From Bradyrhizobium zhengyangense (lineage in GTDB: Bacteria; Pseudomonadota; Alphaproteobacteria; Rhizobiales; Xanthobacteraceae): a DNA stretch of 64,000 nt. The position numbers and the translations under genes were made by a program. Positions 1 to 7,881 of the stretch are shown here, piece by piece. The notes below the pieces were generated by a model. The model was not told the DNA's origin and did no database searches. It was given only the letters and a program-made list of their open reading frames with translations. The DNA lies in contig NZ_JAKLUA010000004.1 in assembly GCF_022012435.1 (NCBI RefSeq), forward strand, positions 1-64,000, written 5' to 3'. Positions within the stretch are counted from its first letter, which is position 1. Each line of letters opens with the position of its first letter.

Positions 1-165
1 ACGCCGCGCGCCGCGGACGTCAAGGCTGGCCGTCGCTCCTGCCTCACCCCAAACTCCGCCCTTGCCAGGCCACGCCTTGACGGCCACAAGCACGGCGTCA
101 TTCTCGAAGCAATCGGGCGGATCTTTAATGGTTGCTACGACACCGTCATTGTAGCGATTACTGGA
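1..165. other. Window edge, no gene recognised
   Basis: I see no convincing coding sequence here. A 9-bp inverted repeat (CGTCAAGGC at 18-26, GCCTTGACG at 74-82) is the only structure. It lies just past the stop of the minus-strand dehydrogenase gene and is too widely spaced to be a clear terminator. Confidence 0.4.
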
Positions 166-1017
166 TCAGGCGCCGTAAGAGTAAAAGCCCTGCCCGGACT
201 TGCGGCCGAGATGGCCGGCATCGACCATTTCCTTGAGCAAGGGGGCCGGACGATATTTAGGATCGTTGAAGCCCTTATAAAAGACCTCCATCACCGACAG
301 CATGGTGTCGAGACCGACCAGATCAGCCAGCGCCAGCGGCCCGATCGGATGGTTGCAGCCGAGCTTCATGCCGGCGTCGATTTCCTCGGCGGTCGCGATG
401 CCCTCCTGGAGCGCGAAGATCGCCTCGTTGATCATCGGGCACAGGATGCGGTTGACCGCGAAGCCGGGGCTGTTCTTGGCCGTGATCGCCACCTTGCCGA
501 CGCGCTGGGCGAAATCGAGCGCCTTGGCGTGGGTCTCGTCGGACGTCTGCAGGCCGCGGATGAGTTCCAGCAGCTGCATGACCGGAACCGGGTTGAAGAA
601 ATGCATGCCGATGAATCGATCCGGGCGATCGGTCGCTGCGGCAAGCTTGGTGATCGAGATCGACGAGGTGTTGGTGGCAACCAGCGTGCGCGGCGACAGC
701 GTGGCGCAGAGATCCTTCAGGATCTTGACCTTCAGCTCCTCATTCTCGGTTGCGGCCTCGATGACGAGATCGCAGTCGGCAAGCTTCGCCCGATCAGTGG
801 TGCCGGTGATGCGCTTGAGCGCCGCCTCGCGATCGGCCGCCGAGATCTTCTCCTTCTTGACCAGGCGCTCAAGGCTGCCGCCGACGGTCGAGATGCCGCG
901 GTTCACCGCCGCATCGGAGATGTCGACCATCACGACCGACAGCCCGGCCGCGGCGCAGATCTGGGCGATGCCGTTGCCCATGGTCCCAGCTCCGATGATG
1001 CCAACGGTATTGATCAT
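166..1017 (-). CDS. hbdA: 3-hydroxybutyryl-CoA dehydrogenase
   Basis: A soluble enzyme interconverting 3-hydroxybutyryl-CoA and acetoacetyl-CoA with NAD(P), in short-chain beta-oxidation or polyhydroxybutyrate-linked metabolism. The 283-residue length is typical for the single-domain family. The N-terminus opens with a Rossmann fold (GAGTMG, residues 9-14). The catalytic His sits in HFFNPVPVM (His139), with Glu151 at the expected spacing. The C-terminal helical domain ends in the family-typical GRKSGQGFYSY. The gene is transcribed away from arsR, with a 272-bp divergent gap. In related rhizobia it often follows electron-transfer flavoprotein genes, but the flank lies outside this window. Family assignment is firm; the exact chain-length preference is inferred. 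Confidence 0.93.
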   Translation of the reverse strand: MINTVGIIGAGTMGNGIAQICAAAGLSVVMVDISDAAVNRGISTVGGSLERLVKKEKISAADREAALKRITGTTDRAKLADCDLVIEAATENEELKVKILKDLCATLSPRTLVATNTSSISITKLAAATDRPDRFIGMHFFNPVPVMQLLELIRGLQTSDETHAKALDFAQRVGKVAITAKNSPGFAVNRILCPMINEAIFALQEGIATAEEIDAGMKLGCNHPIGPLALADLVGLDTMLSVMEVFYKGFNDPKYRPAPLLKEMVDAGHLGRKSGQGFYSYGA

Positions 1018-1253
1018 AGAATGACGTCCTTCTCGTTGAACGGGCCGGCCTTGAGCGGCAGCGTTCCCGGTTTGACCTGAATTTCGAGCCGCGGCGCCTT
1101 ACGTGCTGCACCGCATCCAGGCTCTTCCTTAGCGCATCCGTGGCGAGAATAAAGCTGCCTTTCCGCTCGAAAAGGACATGACTTGGCGACCTCGCGGCCT
1201 GATCGGCCCGAGTTTTGCGGCTCTTTCCAGCCCCTGGAATGCCGAGATTAAAG

Positions 1254-1288
1254 TTGACGCGCCACCGTTGTTTCAATAATCGTTGAAA
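1254..1288 (+). promoter_or_regulatory. arsR promoter with ArsR-type operator
   Basis: A -35-like TTGACG (1254-1259), a 17-bp spacer and TAATCG (1277-1282) precede the arsR ATG at 1290. An inverted repeat TTTCAA-N6-TTGAAA (1271-1288) covers the -10 region, as expected for an autoregulating ArsR repressor. The transcript would begin at or within a base or two of the start codon. Confidence 0.6.
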
Positions 1289-1289
1289 T

Positions 1290-1634
1290 ATGGAAAAGAC
1301 AGATGCCGTCACGGCGCTCGCCGCGCTGGCGCAGGACAATCGGCTCGACGTATTCCGCCTGCTGGTGCGGTCCGGCCCTGAAGGCCTGACCGCAGGTGCG
1401 ATCGCGGACGCGCTGGATCTGGCGCCAAACACGTTGACGTTTCACTTCGACCGGCTGCGGATGGCCGGGCTTGCCACTGTCCGGCGCGAGGGACGCTCGA
1501 TGATCTATGCGGCGCGGTTCGAGACCATGAACTCGCTGGTCGGCTTCCTCACGGAAAACTGCTGCGGCGGCGTATCATGCGCACCCGCCTCGTCTTCGAA
1601 ACCTGCGCGAAAGCGCAACAAGGCTCCAGCCTGA
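1290..1634 (+). CDS. arsR: ArsR-family arsenite-responsive repressor
   Basis: A small winged-helix metalloregulator that releases the ars operon when it binds As(III) or Sb(III). It has 114 residues, with the recognition-helix region NTLTFHFDRLRMAGL at about 47-61. A cysteine cluster near the C-terminus (Cys91, Cys92, Cys97 in NCCGGVSC) is the likely metalloid site, a placement known from several proteobacterial ArsR groups. The tail after residue 97 is basic and Ser/Pro-rich. It heads a cluster with arsC and an aquaporin, which fixes the substrate as arsenic. The upstream palindrome supports autoregulation. No Shine-Dalgarno is visible, consistent with a leaderless message. Confidence 0.9.
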   Translation: MEKTDAVTALAALAQDNRLDVFRLLVRSGPEGLTAGAIADALDLAPNTLTFHFDRLRMAGLATVRREGRSMIYAARFETMNSLVGFLTENCCGGVSCAPASSSKPARKRNKAPA

Positions 1635-1645
1635 AAGGACAGACC

Positions 1646-1699
1646 ATGAAACGCCTGCACGTTCACCTGTCCCTCCGAAAGTATCGGCCATGGACGTGA
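1646..1699 (+). pseudogene. Scar of an ArsI/CadI-type glyoxalase gene
   Basis: An ATG with a good upstream AGGACAG opens a 17-codon frame starting MKRLHVHLS. That matches, from memory, the first residues of ArsI/CadI-type glyoxalase-fold metalloid-resistance proteins (C-As lyase family). The frame then becomes unrelated and stops at 1697-1699, overlapping the arsC start at 1690. The simplest reading is an internal deletion that removed nearly all of an arsI-like gene between arsR and arsC. It may still act as a translated leader for arsC. Confidence 0.5.
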
Positions 1700-2100
1700 T
1701 CATCTACCACAATCCCGCCTGCGGCACCTCGCGCAACACGCTCGCCCTGATCCGCAACGCCGGCATCGAGCCGCACGTGATCGAATATCTCAAGACGCCG
1801 CCATCGCGCGCGCTGCTCCAACAGCTTGCCGCACGCATGGGGCTTTCGGTGCGTGAATTGCTGCGCGAAAAGGGCACGCCCTATGCCGAGCTTGCGCTCG
1901 ACAACGCTGACCTGACCGACAACCAACTGCTCGACGCCATGATGGCGCATCCGATCCTGATCAACAGGCCGATCGTGGTTACGCCAAAAGGCGTCAAGCT
2001 GTGCCGGCCCTCCGAAGAGGTGCTGGATCTTCTGCCTCCGCAGCAGGGTGAATTCGTCAAGGAAGACGGCGAGCGTATCAGGCTCGACCGCGGCGTCTGA
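1690..2100 (+). CDS. arsC: Arsenate reductase, glutaredoxin-dependent type
   Basis: Reduces arsenate to arsenite in the cytoplasm using glutathione and glutaredoxin. The 136-residue product is ArsC/Spx-like with a thioredoxin-type fold. The catalytic cysteine is Cys11 in HNPACGTSRN, followed by the typical VIEYLKTPP strand at about 32-40. The C-terminal third carries RPIVVTPKGVKLCRPSE, the conserved Arg-rich oxyanion-binding part. It is followed two bases later by the aquaporin gene, so arsenite made here can leave through that channel. Length and motifs agree with the E. coli plasmid R773 type rather than the thioredoxin-dependent S. aureus type. Confidence 0.93.
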   Translation: MDVIIYHNPACGTSRNTLALIRNAGIEPHVIEYLKTPPSRALLQQLAARMGLSVRELLREKGTPYAELALDNADLTDNQLLDAMMAHPILINRPIVVTPKGVKLCRPSEEVLDLLPPQQGEFVKEDGERIRLDRGV

Positions 2101-2102
2101 CG

Positions 2103-2804
2103 ATGCCAAGCCTTGTACAGCCAAGCCTTGCAAAGCGCGCATTTGCCGAATGGCTCGGAACGGCGTTCCTCCTCGCCGCGGTGGTCGGCTCGGGGATCAT
2201 GGCCCAGAAGCTCGCCGGTGGAAACATCGCGTTGGCGCTCCTCTGCAACACGCTTCCCAGCGGCGCCATCCTCGTGGTGCTGATCCTGATGTTTGCTCCC
2301 ATATCGGGTGCACATTTCAATCCGGCGGTAACGCTGGCCTTTGCCCTGCGCGGCGAGACCGCCTGGATTGATGCGGCGATCTATATCACAGCGCAGATTT
2401 CGGGGGCGATCATCGGCGTATGGATCGCGCATCTGATGTTCGAGCTTCCCGTCCTCCAGATTTCCTTGACGGAGCGCAGCGGCGCGGGACAATGGCTCGC
2501 CGAGGCCGTGGCTACCTTCGGCCTGCTGCTGACGATCTTTGGCGTCGCATCGAAAGCCTCGGCTGCCGTCCCCTACGCCGTCGGCCTGTACATCACATCG
2601 GCCTATTGGTTCACGGCCTCGACCTCGTTCGCCAATCCCGCCGTCACCATCGCCCGATCGCTGTCCGACACATTTGCAGGTATCGCGCCACACGGCGTGC
2701 CGGCCTTCATTGCCGCGCAGCTCATCGGGGCGATCGTTGCCCTTCCGCTTGCGAGCTGGCTGTGGGGTGAAGCAAGCCTGAAGCACGCTGCTGCCCACCA
2801 ATGA
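2103..2804 (+). CDS. aqpS: Aquaglyceroporin-type arsenite channel
   Basis: A major-intrinsic-protein channel of 233 residues with six membrane spans. It most likely lets arsenite leave the cell down its gradient after ArsC has reduced arsenate, the role shown for AqpS in the Sinorhizobium meliloti ars operon. Both half-membrane loops are visible: HFNPAVT (NPA at 73-75) and SFANPAVT (NPA at 178-180). After the second NPA the usual Arg is replaced by Val, with Arg three positions further on, a departure from water-selective aquaporins. There is no ArsB or Acr3 pump in the cluster, which also points to AqpS as the exit route. The start lies two bases after the arsC stop. Confidence 0.88.
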   Translation: MPSLVQPSLAKRAFAEWLGTAFLLAAVVGSGIMAQKLAGGNIALALLCNTLPSGAILVVLILMFAPISGAHFNPAVTLAFALRGETAWIDAAIYITAQISGAIIGVWIAHLMFELPVLQISLTERSGAGQWLAEAVATFGLLLTIFGVASKASAAVPYAVGLYITSAYWFTASTSFANPAVTIARSLSDTFAGIAPHGVPAFIAAQLIGAIVALPLASWLWGEASLKHAAAHQ

Positions 2805-2940
2805 AAGGAGTGCCCCAGCCGCTCCTCCCCTGTATTCTCCGACAGTCGCCACAACGGCAGGGGCGGGTTTTGAAGCGAGATCGCGGCCACGACAGTGACC
2901 ATCCCTTGACATCAGGCCTGGCGCTGAGACATCACGCCGG

Positions 2941-3639
2941 ATGAACGATTTCGCGCGATCCATCGCTGCCGCATTCACGCTGATTGGCCAAGCGGATCCC
3001 GAGCTCCTCGGCATCGTCGCGCTGTCGGTGCGCGTCAGCCTGACGGCCAGCATCATCGCGCTGCTGATCGGCGCGCCGTTCGGCGCTTTGCTGGCGATCA
3101 CGCGCTTTCGCGCGCGACAGGTCATCATCGTGCTGACCAACGCGCTGCTCGGCCTGCCGCCGGTTGTGGTCGGACTCGCGCTCTATCTTTTGCTGTCGCG
3201 CTCCGGCCCGCTCGGCGCGGCCGGCCTGTTGTTCACGCCGGCGGCCATGGTGATCGCGCAGACGTTGCTGGCAACCCCGATCGTGGTTGCGCTGGTGCAC
3301 CGGCCCGCAACCCTGTTGTGGGCCGAATATGGCGACCTTGCACGGATTGACGGACTATCGACGCTGCGCAGCATCGGCCTGTTGTTCGCGCTCGGCCGGA
3401 CCTCGCTGCTGACGGCGTTCCTGGCCGCGTTCGGGCGCGCCATCGCCGAGGTCGGCGCCATCATCATCGTCGGTGGCAACATCCGCGGCTTTACCCGCAC
3501 GATGACGACGGCCATTGCGCTGGAGACCAGCAAGGGCGACTTGCCGCTGGCGCTCGGCCTCGGCTTGATCCTGCTCGCACTCAGCGTCGCCGTGTCGACC
3601 GTCGCCTTCCTGCTAGTGGGACGCGTTGGGGAAAAATAG
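2941..3639 (+). CDS. tupB: Tungstate-type ABC transporter permease
   Basis: A 232-residue inner-membrane permease with about five or six spans. It resembles TupB of tungstate importers: the cytoplasmic coupling segment reads GRAIAEVGAIIIVGGNIRGFT at about 161-181 and continues with the family-typical MTTAIALETSKGDLPLAL. The early stretch LLGLPPVVVGLALYLLLS also fits. Its 3' end overlaps the convergent tupA-like gene by 27 bp. The usual layout is tupA-tupB-tupC in one direction; here the binding protein is inverted and no ATPase is present in the window. It could serve molybdate as well as tungstate. Confidence 0.82.
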   Translation: MNDFARSIAAAFTLIGQADPELLGIVALSVRVSLTASIIALLIGAPFGALLAITRFRARQVIIVLTNALLGLPPVVVGLALYLLLSRSGPLGAAGLLFTPAAMVIAQTLLATPIVVALVHRPATLLWAEYGDLARIDGLSTLRSIGLLFALGRTSLLTAFLAAFGRAIAEVGAIIIVGGNIRGFTRTMTTAIALETSKGDLPLALGLGLILLALSVAVSTVAFLLVGRVGEK

Positions 3640-4422
3640 CTGCTCGCTGCCGACCTTGTAGCCGGCAATCGCATCCTGCCCCTTTGGCGAGATCAGCCAG
3701 TCGATGAAGGCCTGCCCGTCCCTGGCCTTCACGTTGGGATGCTTGTCCGGATTGACCAGCATGACGCCATATTGGTTGAACAGGCGCTTGTCGCCCTCGG
3801 TCAGGATCGCAAGCTCGCCCCGATTCCTAAACGACAGCCAGGTGCCGCGGTCCGACAACAAATACGCATTCGACGACGACGCCATGTTCAACGCCGGGCC
3901 CATGCCCTGGCCAATCTCGCGATACCAGCCGTCTTTGCCGTTGGCGGGCTCGATGCCTGCTTCTTTCCAGAGCCGCAGCTCGGCGGCATGTGTGCCGGAC
4001 TTGTCGCCGCGCGAGATGAACGTCGCTTTTGCAGCAGAAATCTTGCGCAAGGCATCGGCGACGTCCTTGTCGCCCGCGATCTTTGCGGGGTCGCTCTTCG
4101 GGCCGACGATGATGAAGTCGTTGTACATGACGTCGAAGCGCTTCACGCCCTGCCCTTCCGACATGAACTTGTCCTCGGCCGGCCTGTCATGGACGAACAC
4201 AACGTCGGCATCACCGCGCCGCCCGATGTCGAGCGCCTGGCCGGTGCCGACCGCGACGACCTTCACCTCGATCCCCTCCGCCTTCGTGAACAGCGGCAGC
4301 AGATAGCCGAACAGGCCGGACTGCTCCGTCGACGTCGTGGAAGCCACGGTGATGCTGCGATCCTGCGCCCATGCGCCCGTCGACAAGATTAGAACCGCTG
4401 CGATGGCGGCAAGCTTCTTCAT
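3613..4422 (-). CDS. tupA: Tungstate-type ABC transporter substrate-binding protein
   Basis: A periplasmic oxyanion-binding protein of 269 residues with a clear signal peptide (MKKLAAIAAVLILSTGAWAQ). The mature protein begins with the TupA-type ligand loop ASTTSTEQSGLFGYLLP (TTST at 29-32), followed by a GTGQAL loop and SRGDKSGTH. These are phosphate-loop-like oxyanion sites. It faces tupB tail to tail and overlaps it by 27 bp, so the two cannot share one mRNA. A GAGGAAG Shine-Dalgarno lies just before the ATG. Tungstate is the preferred ligand by family; molybdate is possible. Confidence 0.85.
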   Translation of the reverse strand: MKKLAAIAAVLILSTGAWAQDRSITVASTTSTEQSGLFGYLLPLFTKAEGIEVKVVAVGTGQALDIGRRGDADVVFVHDRPAEDKFMSEGQGVKRFDVMYNDFIIVGPKSDPAKIAGDKDVADALRKISAAKATFISRGDKSGTHAAELRLWKEAGIEPANGKDGWYREIGQGMGPALNMASSSNAYLLSDRGTWLSFRNRGELAILTEGDKRLFNQYGVMLVNPDKHPNVKARDGQAFIDWLISPKGQDAIAGYKVGSEQLFFPNASH

Positions 4423-4675
4423 GACATCTTCCTCATTCCCAGATGATTCAAATTAGGCGGAGACAATGACGTGGGAAAGCCCGACGTTGGGCGCGTTCGC
4501 CCCATAGGCGCCAGCGCTATCATGAAGGCGGAGTGCTTGGCAGCCGTGTTGGTGGGCGCTTCACGCCGGCCTCACGGCTATTGAACCTCGCGTGATCTGT
4601 CCCGCGATCACGTGGCGGCGCGGAATATCGCACGTTCCGATCGATCCCTAGGGATAGAACGGTTTGGAGCCTCCC

Positions 4676-4948
4676 ATGACAAAAACGAACATCATCGCCA
4701 CCTTGCGGATCGTGTTGTCGCTGGCGATTGCGGGCCCGGCGCAGGCCTGGCCGGGACAGTCCTCAAGCATCGACTGCGCCTGGGGCGGCGAAGCTGGGGA
4801 CTGCGAAGCACTGACCATGGCGCTCCTCCGCAAGCACGCGCTGGCGCATGCGCGCAGCCACAAAGCAGAGCACTCCGTCGTGCCGTTTGCGTCGTCGCAT
4901 CTGCCCGATCACGACGAGGATCCGCTTGCGTCGATGCATTTCGAATGA
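4676..4948 (+). CDS. Small secreted protein of unknown function
   Basis: A 90-residue product with a signal peptide (MTKTNIIATLRIVLSLAIAGPAQA) and a mature part of about 66 residues. It contains two Cys within CAWGGEAGDC, a His-rich helix (KHALAHARSHKAEH) and an acidic tail. I chose the ATG at 4676 over an in-frame TTG at 4664 because GGAG at 4666-4669 is correctly spaced for the ATG. I do not recognise the family. The paired Cys and many His could bind a metal, but that is only an impression from composition. Confidence 0.55.
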   Translation: MTKTNIIATLRIVLSLAIAGPAQAWPGQSSSIDCAWGGEAGDCEALTMALLRKHALAHARSHKAEHSVVPFASSHLPDHDEDPLASMHFE

Positions 4949-5091
4949 ACGCAGTGGCGCGCAGGTCTGTGCAGATGTTCTGCAATTGGTCCCGCCTCAA
5001 TTGACATAGGCGTAACAGCCGGGGCAGTTTTTCACATTGCTGGCGAATCAGCGATTGCCCACGGCCCAGAGTACCTCTTGGACAACTCCCA

Positions 5092-6210
5092 GTGCTTTCG
5101 AGACTGATATCGTTGCTGAACCGCATTCCTGCGGTGAAATGGGCGTTCAATCGGCTTCGGCCCCTGCCGCACAGCGGCAGCATCGACGTGACGCCGAGCG
5201 CCGCGGATGAGCAGCCCGTCGTCGCAGCGATCACAGAAGCCGCTCCGACCGTCGATACGAGCGCCAGCGAGGATTCATTCCCGGAAACGTCGGCTGAAGC
5301 TGAGCCCGCCGCCGTCGAAGAGAGTTCAGTCCCTTCGGTTGAGGTCGCGAGCGAGCCGATTGCAGCGCCCGAACTCATCAGCAGCAATCCACCGGTGGAA
5401 CTCCTCGCGAATGTTGAGCACGACGTCGTGGAAGAGGTCGCGGTCTCTTCTGCCGCAGTCGAAGCGATCGAACCTCAAGAGCCTGTCATCAGCAGCGGTG
5501 CATCGTCGGATGATGACGCGGAGGTTGCACCTGATGTTGCAGAGCAGGCCTTTGTTTCGCTGGTCGAGGTCGAGACCGTCGCGGTCTCCGAGTCCGCCAT
5601 TGAAGACGAACCCGCCTCTATCGTTTCCGGGGAGATCGAAACTGTCGACGAGACGCCCGCTGTTGTGCACGACAACGACATCGCGGCGCCTGCGGTCGCC
5701 GAGGTCAAGATCGACAACGAGCCCGCGCCTGATGTCGTGATGGAGATCGAGCCGGTCGTCGCAAGCGATCCAGCGCCGGTCGCGGCCGACGTCGCTGAGG
5801 ATACGATCACCGACGCACCTGTCGGCGCAGCAGAGATTGAGCCTCCGCCAGCGCCCGCGCCGAAGAAGATCCGCCCAAAGGTCGTCGAGCCCGCCGATCG
5901 CGCCGCGCTGATCCGGCAGCGCTGGGCCGAGACCGGGATCAGGATGTGGAATCCGCGGCTGCATGGCACCGGCGAAGCCACTCTGAACATCCAGGGCCGC
6001 ATCGGGCTGCTGCCGCCCGAGCCCGGCGAGACCATGCCGCGCTACGACAAGCTGGAATTCAGGATGCTCGGCGGGCAAGTCGCCTGCGAAGGCGTCATCG
6101 TCGAGGCGCCCGTGCACGCCGGCCAGCGCAGCTTCACCCGGCTCGCCGAACCGCGCAGCGCCGATCGCAGCCGTGAGCCGGTGCGGGAACGCCAGGCCGC
6201 CCTCGCCTGA
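5092..6210 (+). CDS. Acidic low-complexity protein with conserved C-terminal domain
   Basis: A 372-residue protein starting at GTG. After a basic, amphipathic N-terminus (LSRLISLLNRIPAVKWAFNRL) it has about 240 residues of Glu/Asp/Ala/Val/Ser-rich sequence that looks disordered. The last 110 residues are different: basic, then compact, with RAALIRQRWAETGIRMWNP and a glycine- and hydrophobic-rich stretch around GRIGLLPPEPGETMPRYDKLEF that looks folded. I do not recognise a named domain. It stands alone, between a small secreted protein and a convergent esterase gene. Neither signal peptide nor clear membrane segment is visible. The acidic region may tether or space the C-terminal domain. Confidence 0.65.
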   Translation: MLSRLISLLNRIPAVKWAFNRLRPLPHSGSIDVTPSAADEQPVVAAITEAAPTVDTSASEDSFPETSAEAEPAAVEESSVPSVEVASEPIAAPELISSNPPVELLANVEHDVVEEVAVSSAAVEAIEPQEPVISSGASSDDDAEVAPDVAEQAFVSLVEVETVAVSESAIEDEPASIVSGEIETVDETPAVVHDNDIAAPAVAEVKIDNEPAPDVVMEIEPVVASDPAPVAADVAEDTITDAPVGAAEIEPPPAPAPKKIRPKVVEPADRAALIRQRWAETGIRMWNPRLHGTGEATLNIQGRIGLLPPEPGETMPRYDKLEFRMLGGQVACEGVIVEAPVHAGQRSFTRLAEPRSADRSREPVRERQAALA

Positions 6211-6301
6211 TCCTTGTCCTCACGCGATGACGCAACGAGCCTGCGCGGCGCCATGCGCTCGACCGCCGCGATGACGATCGGGCGCCGAACATCTCTCGCA
6301 C

Positions 6302-7618
6302 TCACGGAATTGGATAGCCCTTCCAGAGCCATTCCAGCGCAGCCGGCAGCGTTTGCGCGATGGTCGGGCGATCGACGTGCTTGGCGTTGCGCACGAACAG
6401 GAACTGATAGTGATAGCCCTTCTCGGCGAGCACCTTTGCCATCAACTCGTTCGATAAGGTCCAGTCGTGCATGCCATCTGGAATGGTGGGGTTGGGATAG
6501 TACAGATCCTGGTCGCCGCCAAAGTACCAGAAGCGGATCGGCTTGGTCGGCGCGGCGACGATCAGCGGCACGCCAGGTGGATCGGCCGGCGTCAACACAC
6601 CCGCCTTTGAGATGAGATTGGGCGTGGCCGGCCCCGTCCATGCGCTGTGATATTCCCAGGCGCCGCCGCGCAGCGACGGATCGTGCGGCCATTGCTGATT
6701 GACCATGGTCGGCGAGAACGCCAGCACACGGTGATAGAGATCGGGATAGAACCAGGCCATGGTGAAGGCCGCAGCCCCGCTGGAACTCAGGCCCATGGTG
6801 GCGCGGCCCTCAGGATTTTTGGTCAGCTTGACGTCCGCATTCTTTTCGACCAGCGGCAGCACCTCGCGTTCGATGAAATCCGTATAGACCCCCGACACCG
6901 CATCATATTCGCGGCCACGCTGGCTGCCCTGCGCATCCTGCCCGCCATTGCCGACCTGGATCGCGATCATCGGCGGTACCCGGCGCTGCGCGATCAGATT
7001 GTCGAGCGTGGTGGCGATATCCTTGTATGCGTTGGAGCCGCCATCGCCGACCACGATGAACGGCGCCTCGGTGCCGCGCACATATTGCGCCGGCACGTAG
7101 ACGTCGATGGTGCGCGACCAGATGCCGGGATGGCTGGTGGTGACGATCATGTTCGACTTGTCATCAGGCGCGGTCACGGTCGTCATGATCGAGGAATTGG
7201 TGCAGCCGGCGACATCGTCGCGGATCAGGCCCGGATTGTAGATGGTGCTGTCGTTCGAGGAAAGCGTGAACGATTTTGTCGTGCCGCGCGGCACGCCCTC
7301 CTTCGCGACGGTCTCGGGCGCGGGATTGTGGGTCGGACCGACGATGAAATTGCCCTCGGCGCCGGGCGGCGGCAGCGTGCCATCAGGCAACTCGGTCGCG
7401 CGTGGATATGCGGGATTGGAGGGATCGCGCGTCGGCGGCGCCGTCTTGAAATCGAGGCCAGTGGTGTCGATGAAGAACGGCGCGGCTTTATCCGTGGTGT
7501 TGGCGCTTGGCGGCACGGCCATGTTCTGGGTCACGCAGGTCGGCTGGGCGAAGCCGATCGAAGCGAAGGAGACGACGGAAATCAGCGTCCCCGCGAGGAC
7601 GGAGAATGATCTGGTCAT
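6302..7618 (-). CDS. Secreted esterase of the enterochelin-esterase/esterase-D fold
   Basis: A 438-residue exported hydrolase. The signal peptide ends near SIGFAQP. The catalytic domain occupies roughly residues 170-435: a conserved PPMIAIQVGNGG strand, then the nucleophile elbow GLSSSGAAAF, and a C-terminal LFVRNAKHVDRPT that supplies the likely catalytic His. These features match the putative-esterase (PF00756-like) superfamily. The 130-residue N-terminal part is unusual and Pro/Thr-rich. The gene is divergent from the metallo-beta-lactamase gene across a 263-bp gap. The substrate is unknown; a role in ester or siderophore hydrolysis would be a guess. Confidence 0.78.
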   Translation of the reverse strand: MTRSFSVLAGTLISVVSFASIGFAQPTCVTQNMAVPPSANTTDKAAPFFIDTTGLDFKTAPPTRDPSNPAYPRATELPDGTLPPPGAEGNFIVGPTHNPAPETVAKEGVPRGTTKSFTLSSNDSTIYNPGLIRDDVAGCTNSSIMTTVTAPDDKSNMIVTTSHPGIWSRTIDVYVPAQYVRGTEAPFIVVGDGGSNAYKDIATTLDNLIAQRRVPPMIAIQVGNGGQDAQGSQRGREYDAVSGVYTDFIEREVLPLVEKNADVKLTKNPEGRATMGLSSSGAAAFTMAWFYPDLYHRVLAFSPTMVNQQWPHDPSLRGGAWEYHSAWTGPATPNLISKAGVLTPADPPGVPLIVAAPTKPIRFWYFGGDQDLYYPNPTIPDGMHDWTLSNELMAKVLAEKGYHYQFLFVRNAKHVDRPTIAQTLPAALEWLWKGYPIP

Positions 7619-7747
7619 GTGAGCTCCCGGTGCTGACGGGTCTTGCTGGCCCGTCTTGAAGCAAAAGTATGGCGGGCGCCTCGCGCATGGTCAAACGCGA
7701 CGAACGCAGTGCAGCGGCAATCGCCATGCTCAAATCGGACAGCGATC

Positions 7748-7774
7748 ATTATTCCGCGCATGGCGCGGAATAAT
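7748..7774. repeat. Perfect 12-bp inverted repeat between divergent genes
   Basis: ATTATTCCGCGC, a 3-bp centre and GCGCGGAATAAT form a perfect palindromic hairpin in the gap between the esterase and beta-lactamase genes. No T-run follows on either strand. It may be an operator or a dispersed intergenic palindrome. Confidence 0.7.
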
Positions 7775-7881
7775 TCCAACCCCAGGCCGTTGCTGCCGGA
7801 GCGCGCAACATCTAGCGTGCGGCTGGGTGATCCGCGCAAAGAAGCGGTCGCGACGACAAAAACACATCCGGAGGACAATCC

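Noticed and set aside
18..82. Inverted repeat as terminator of the dehydrogenase gene
   Set aside because: The 9-bp arms are 47 bp apart and no T-run follows, so a functional terminator is not supported.
211..1080. Long plus-strand frame opposite the hydroxybutyryl-CoA dehydrogenase gene
   Set aside because: It is the mirror of a well-conserved coding sequence, rich in Arg and His, without family motifs. Such shadows are common in GC-rich DNA.
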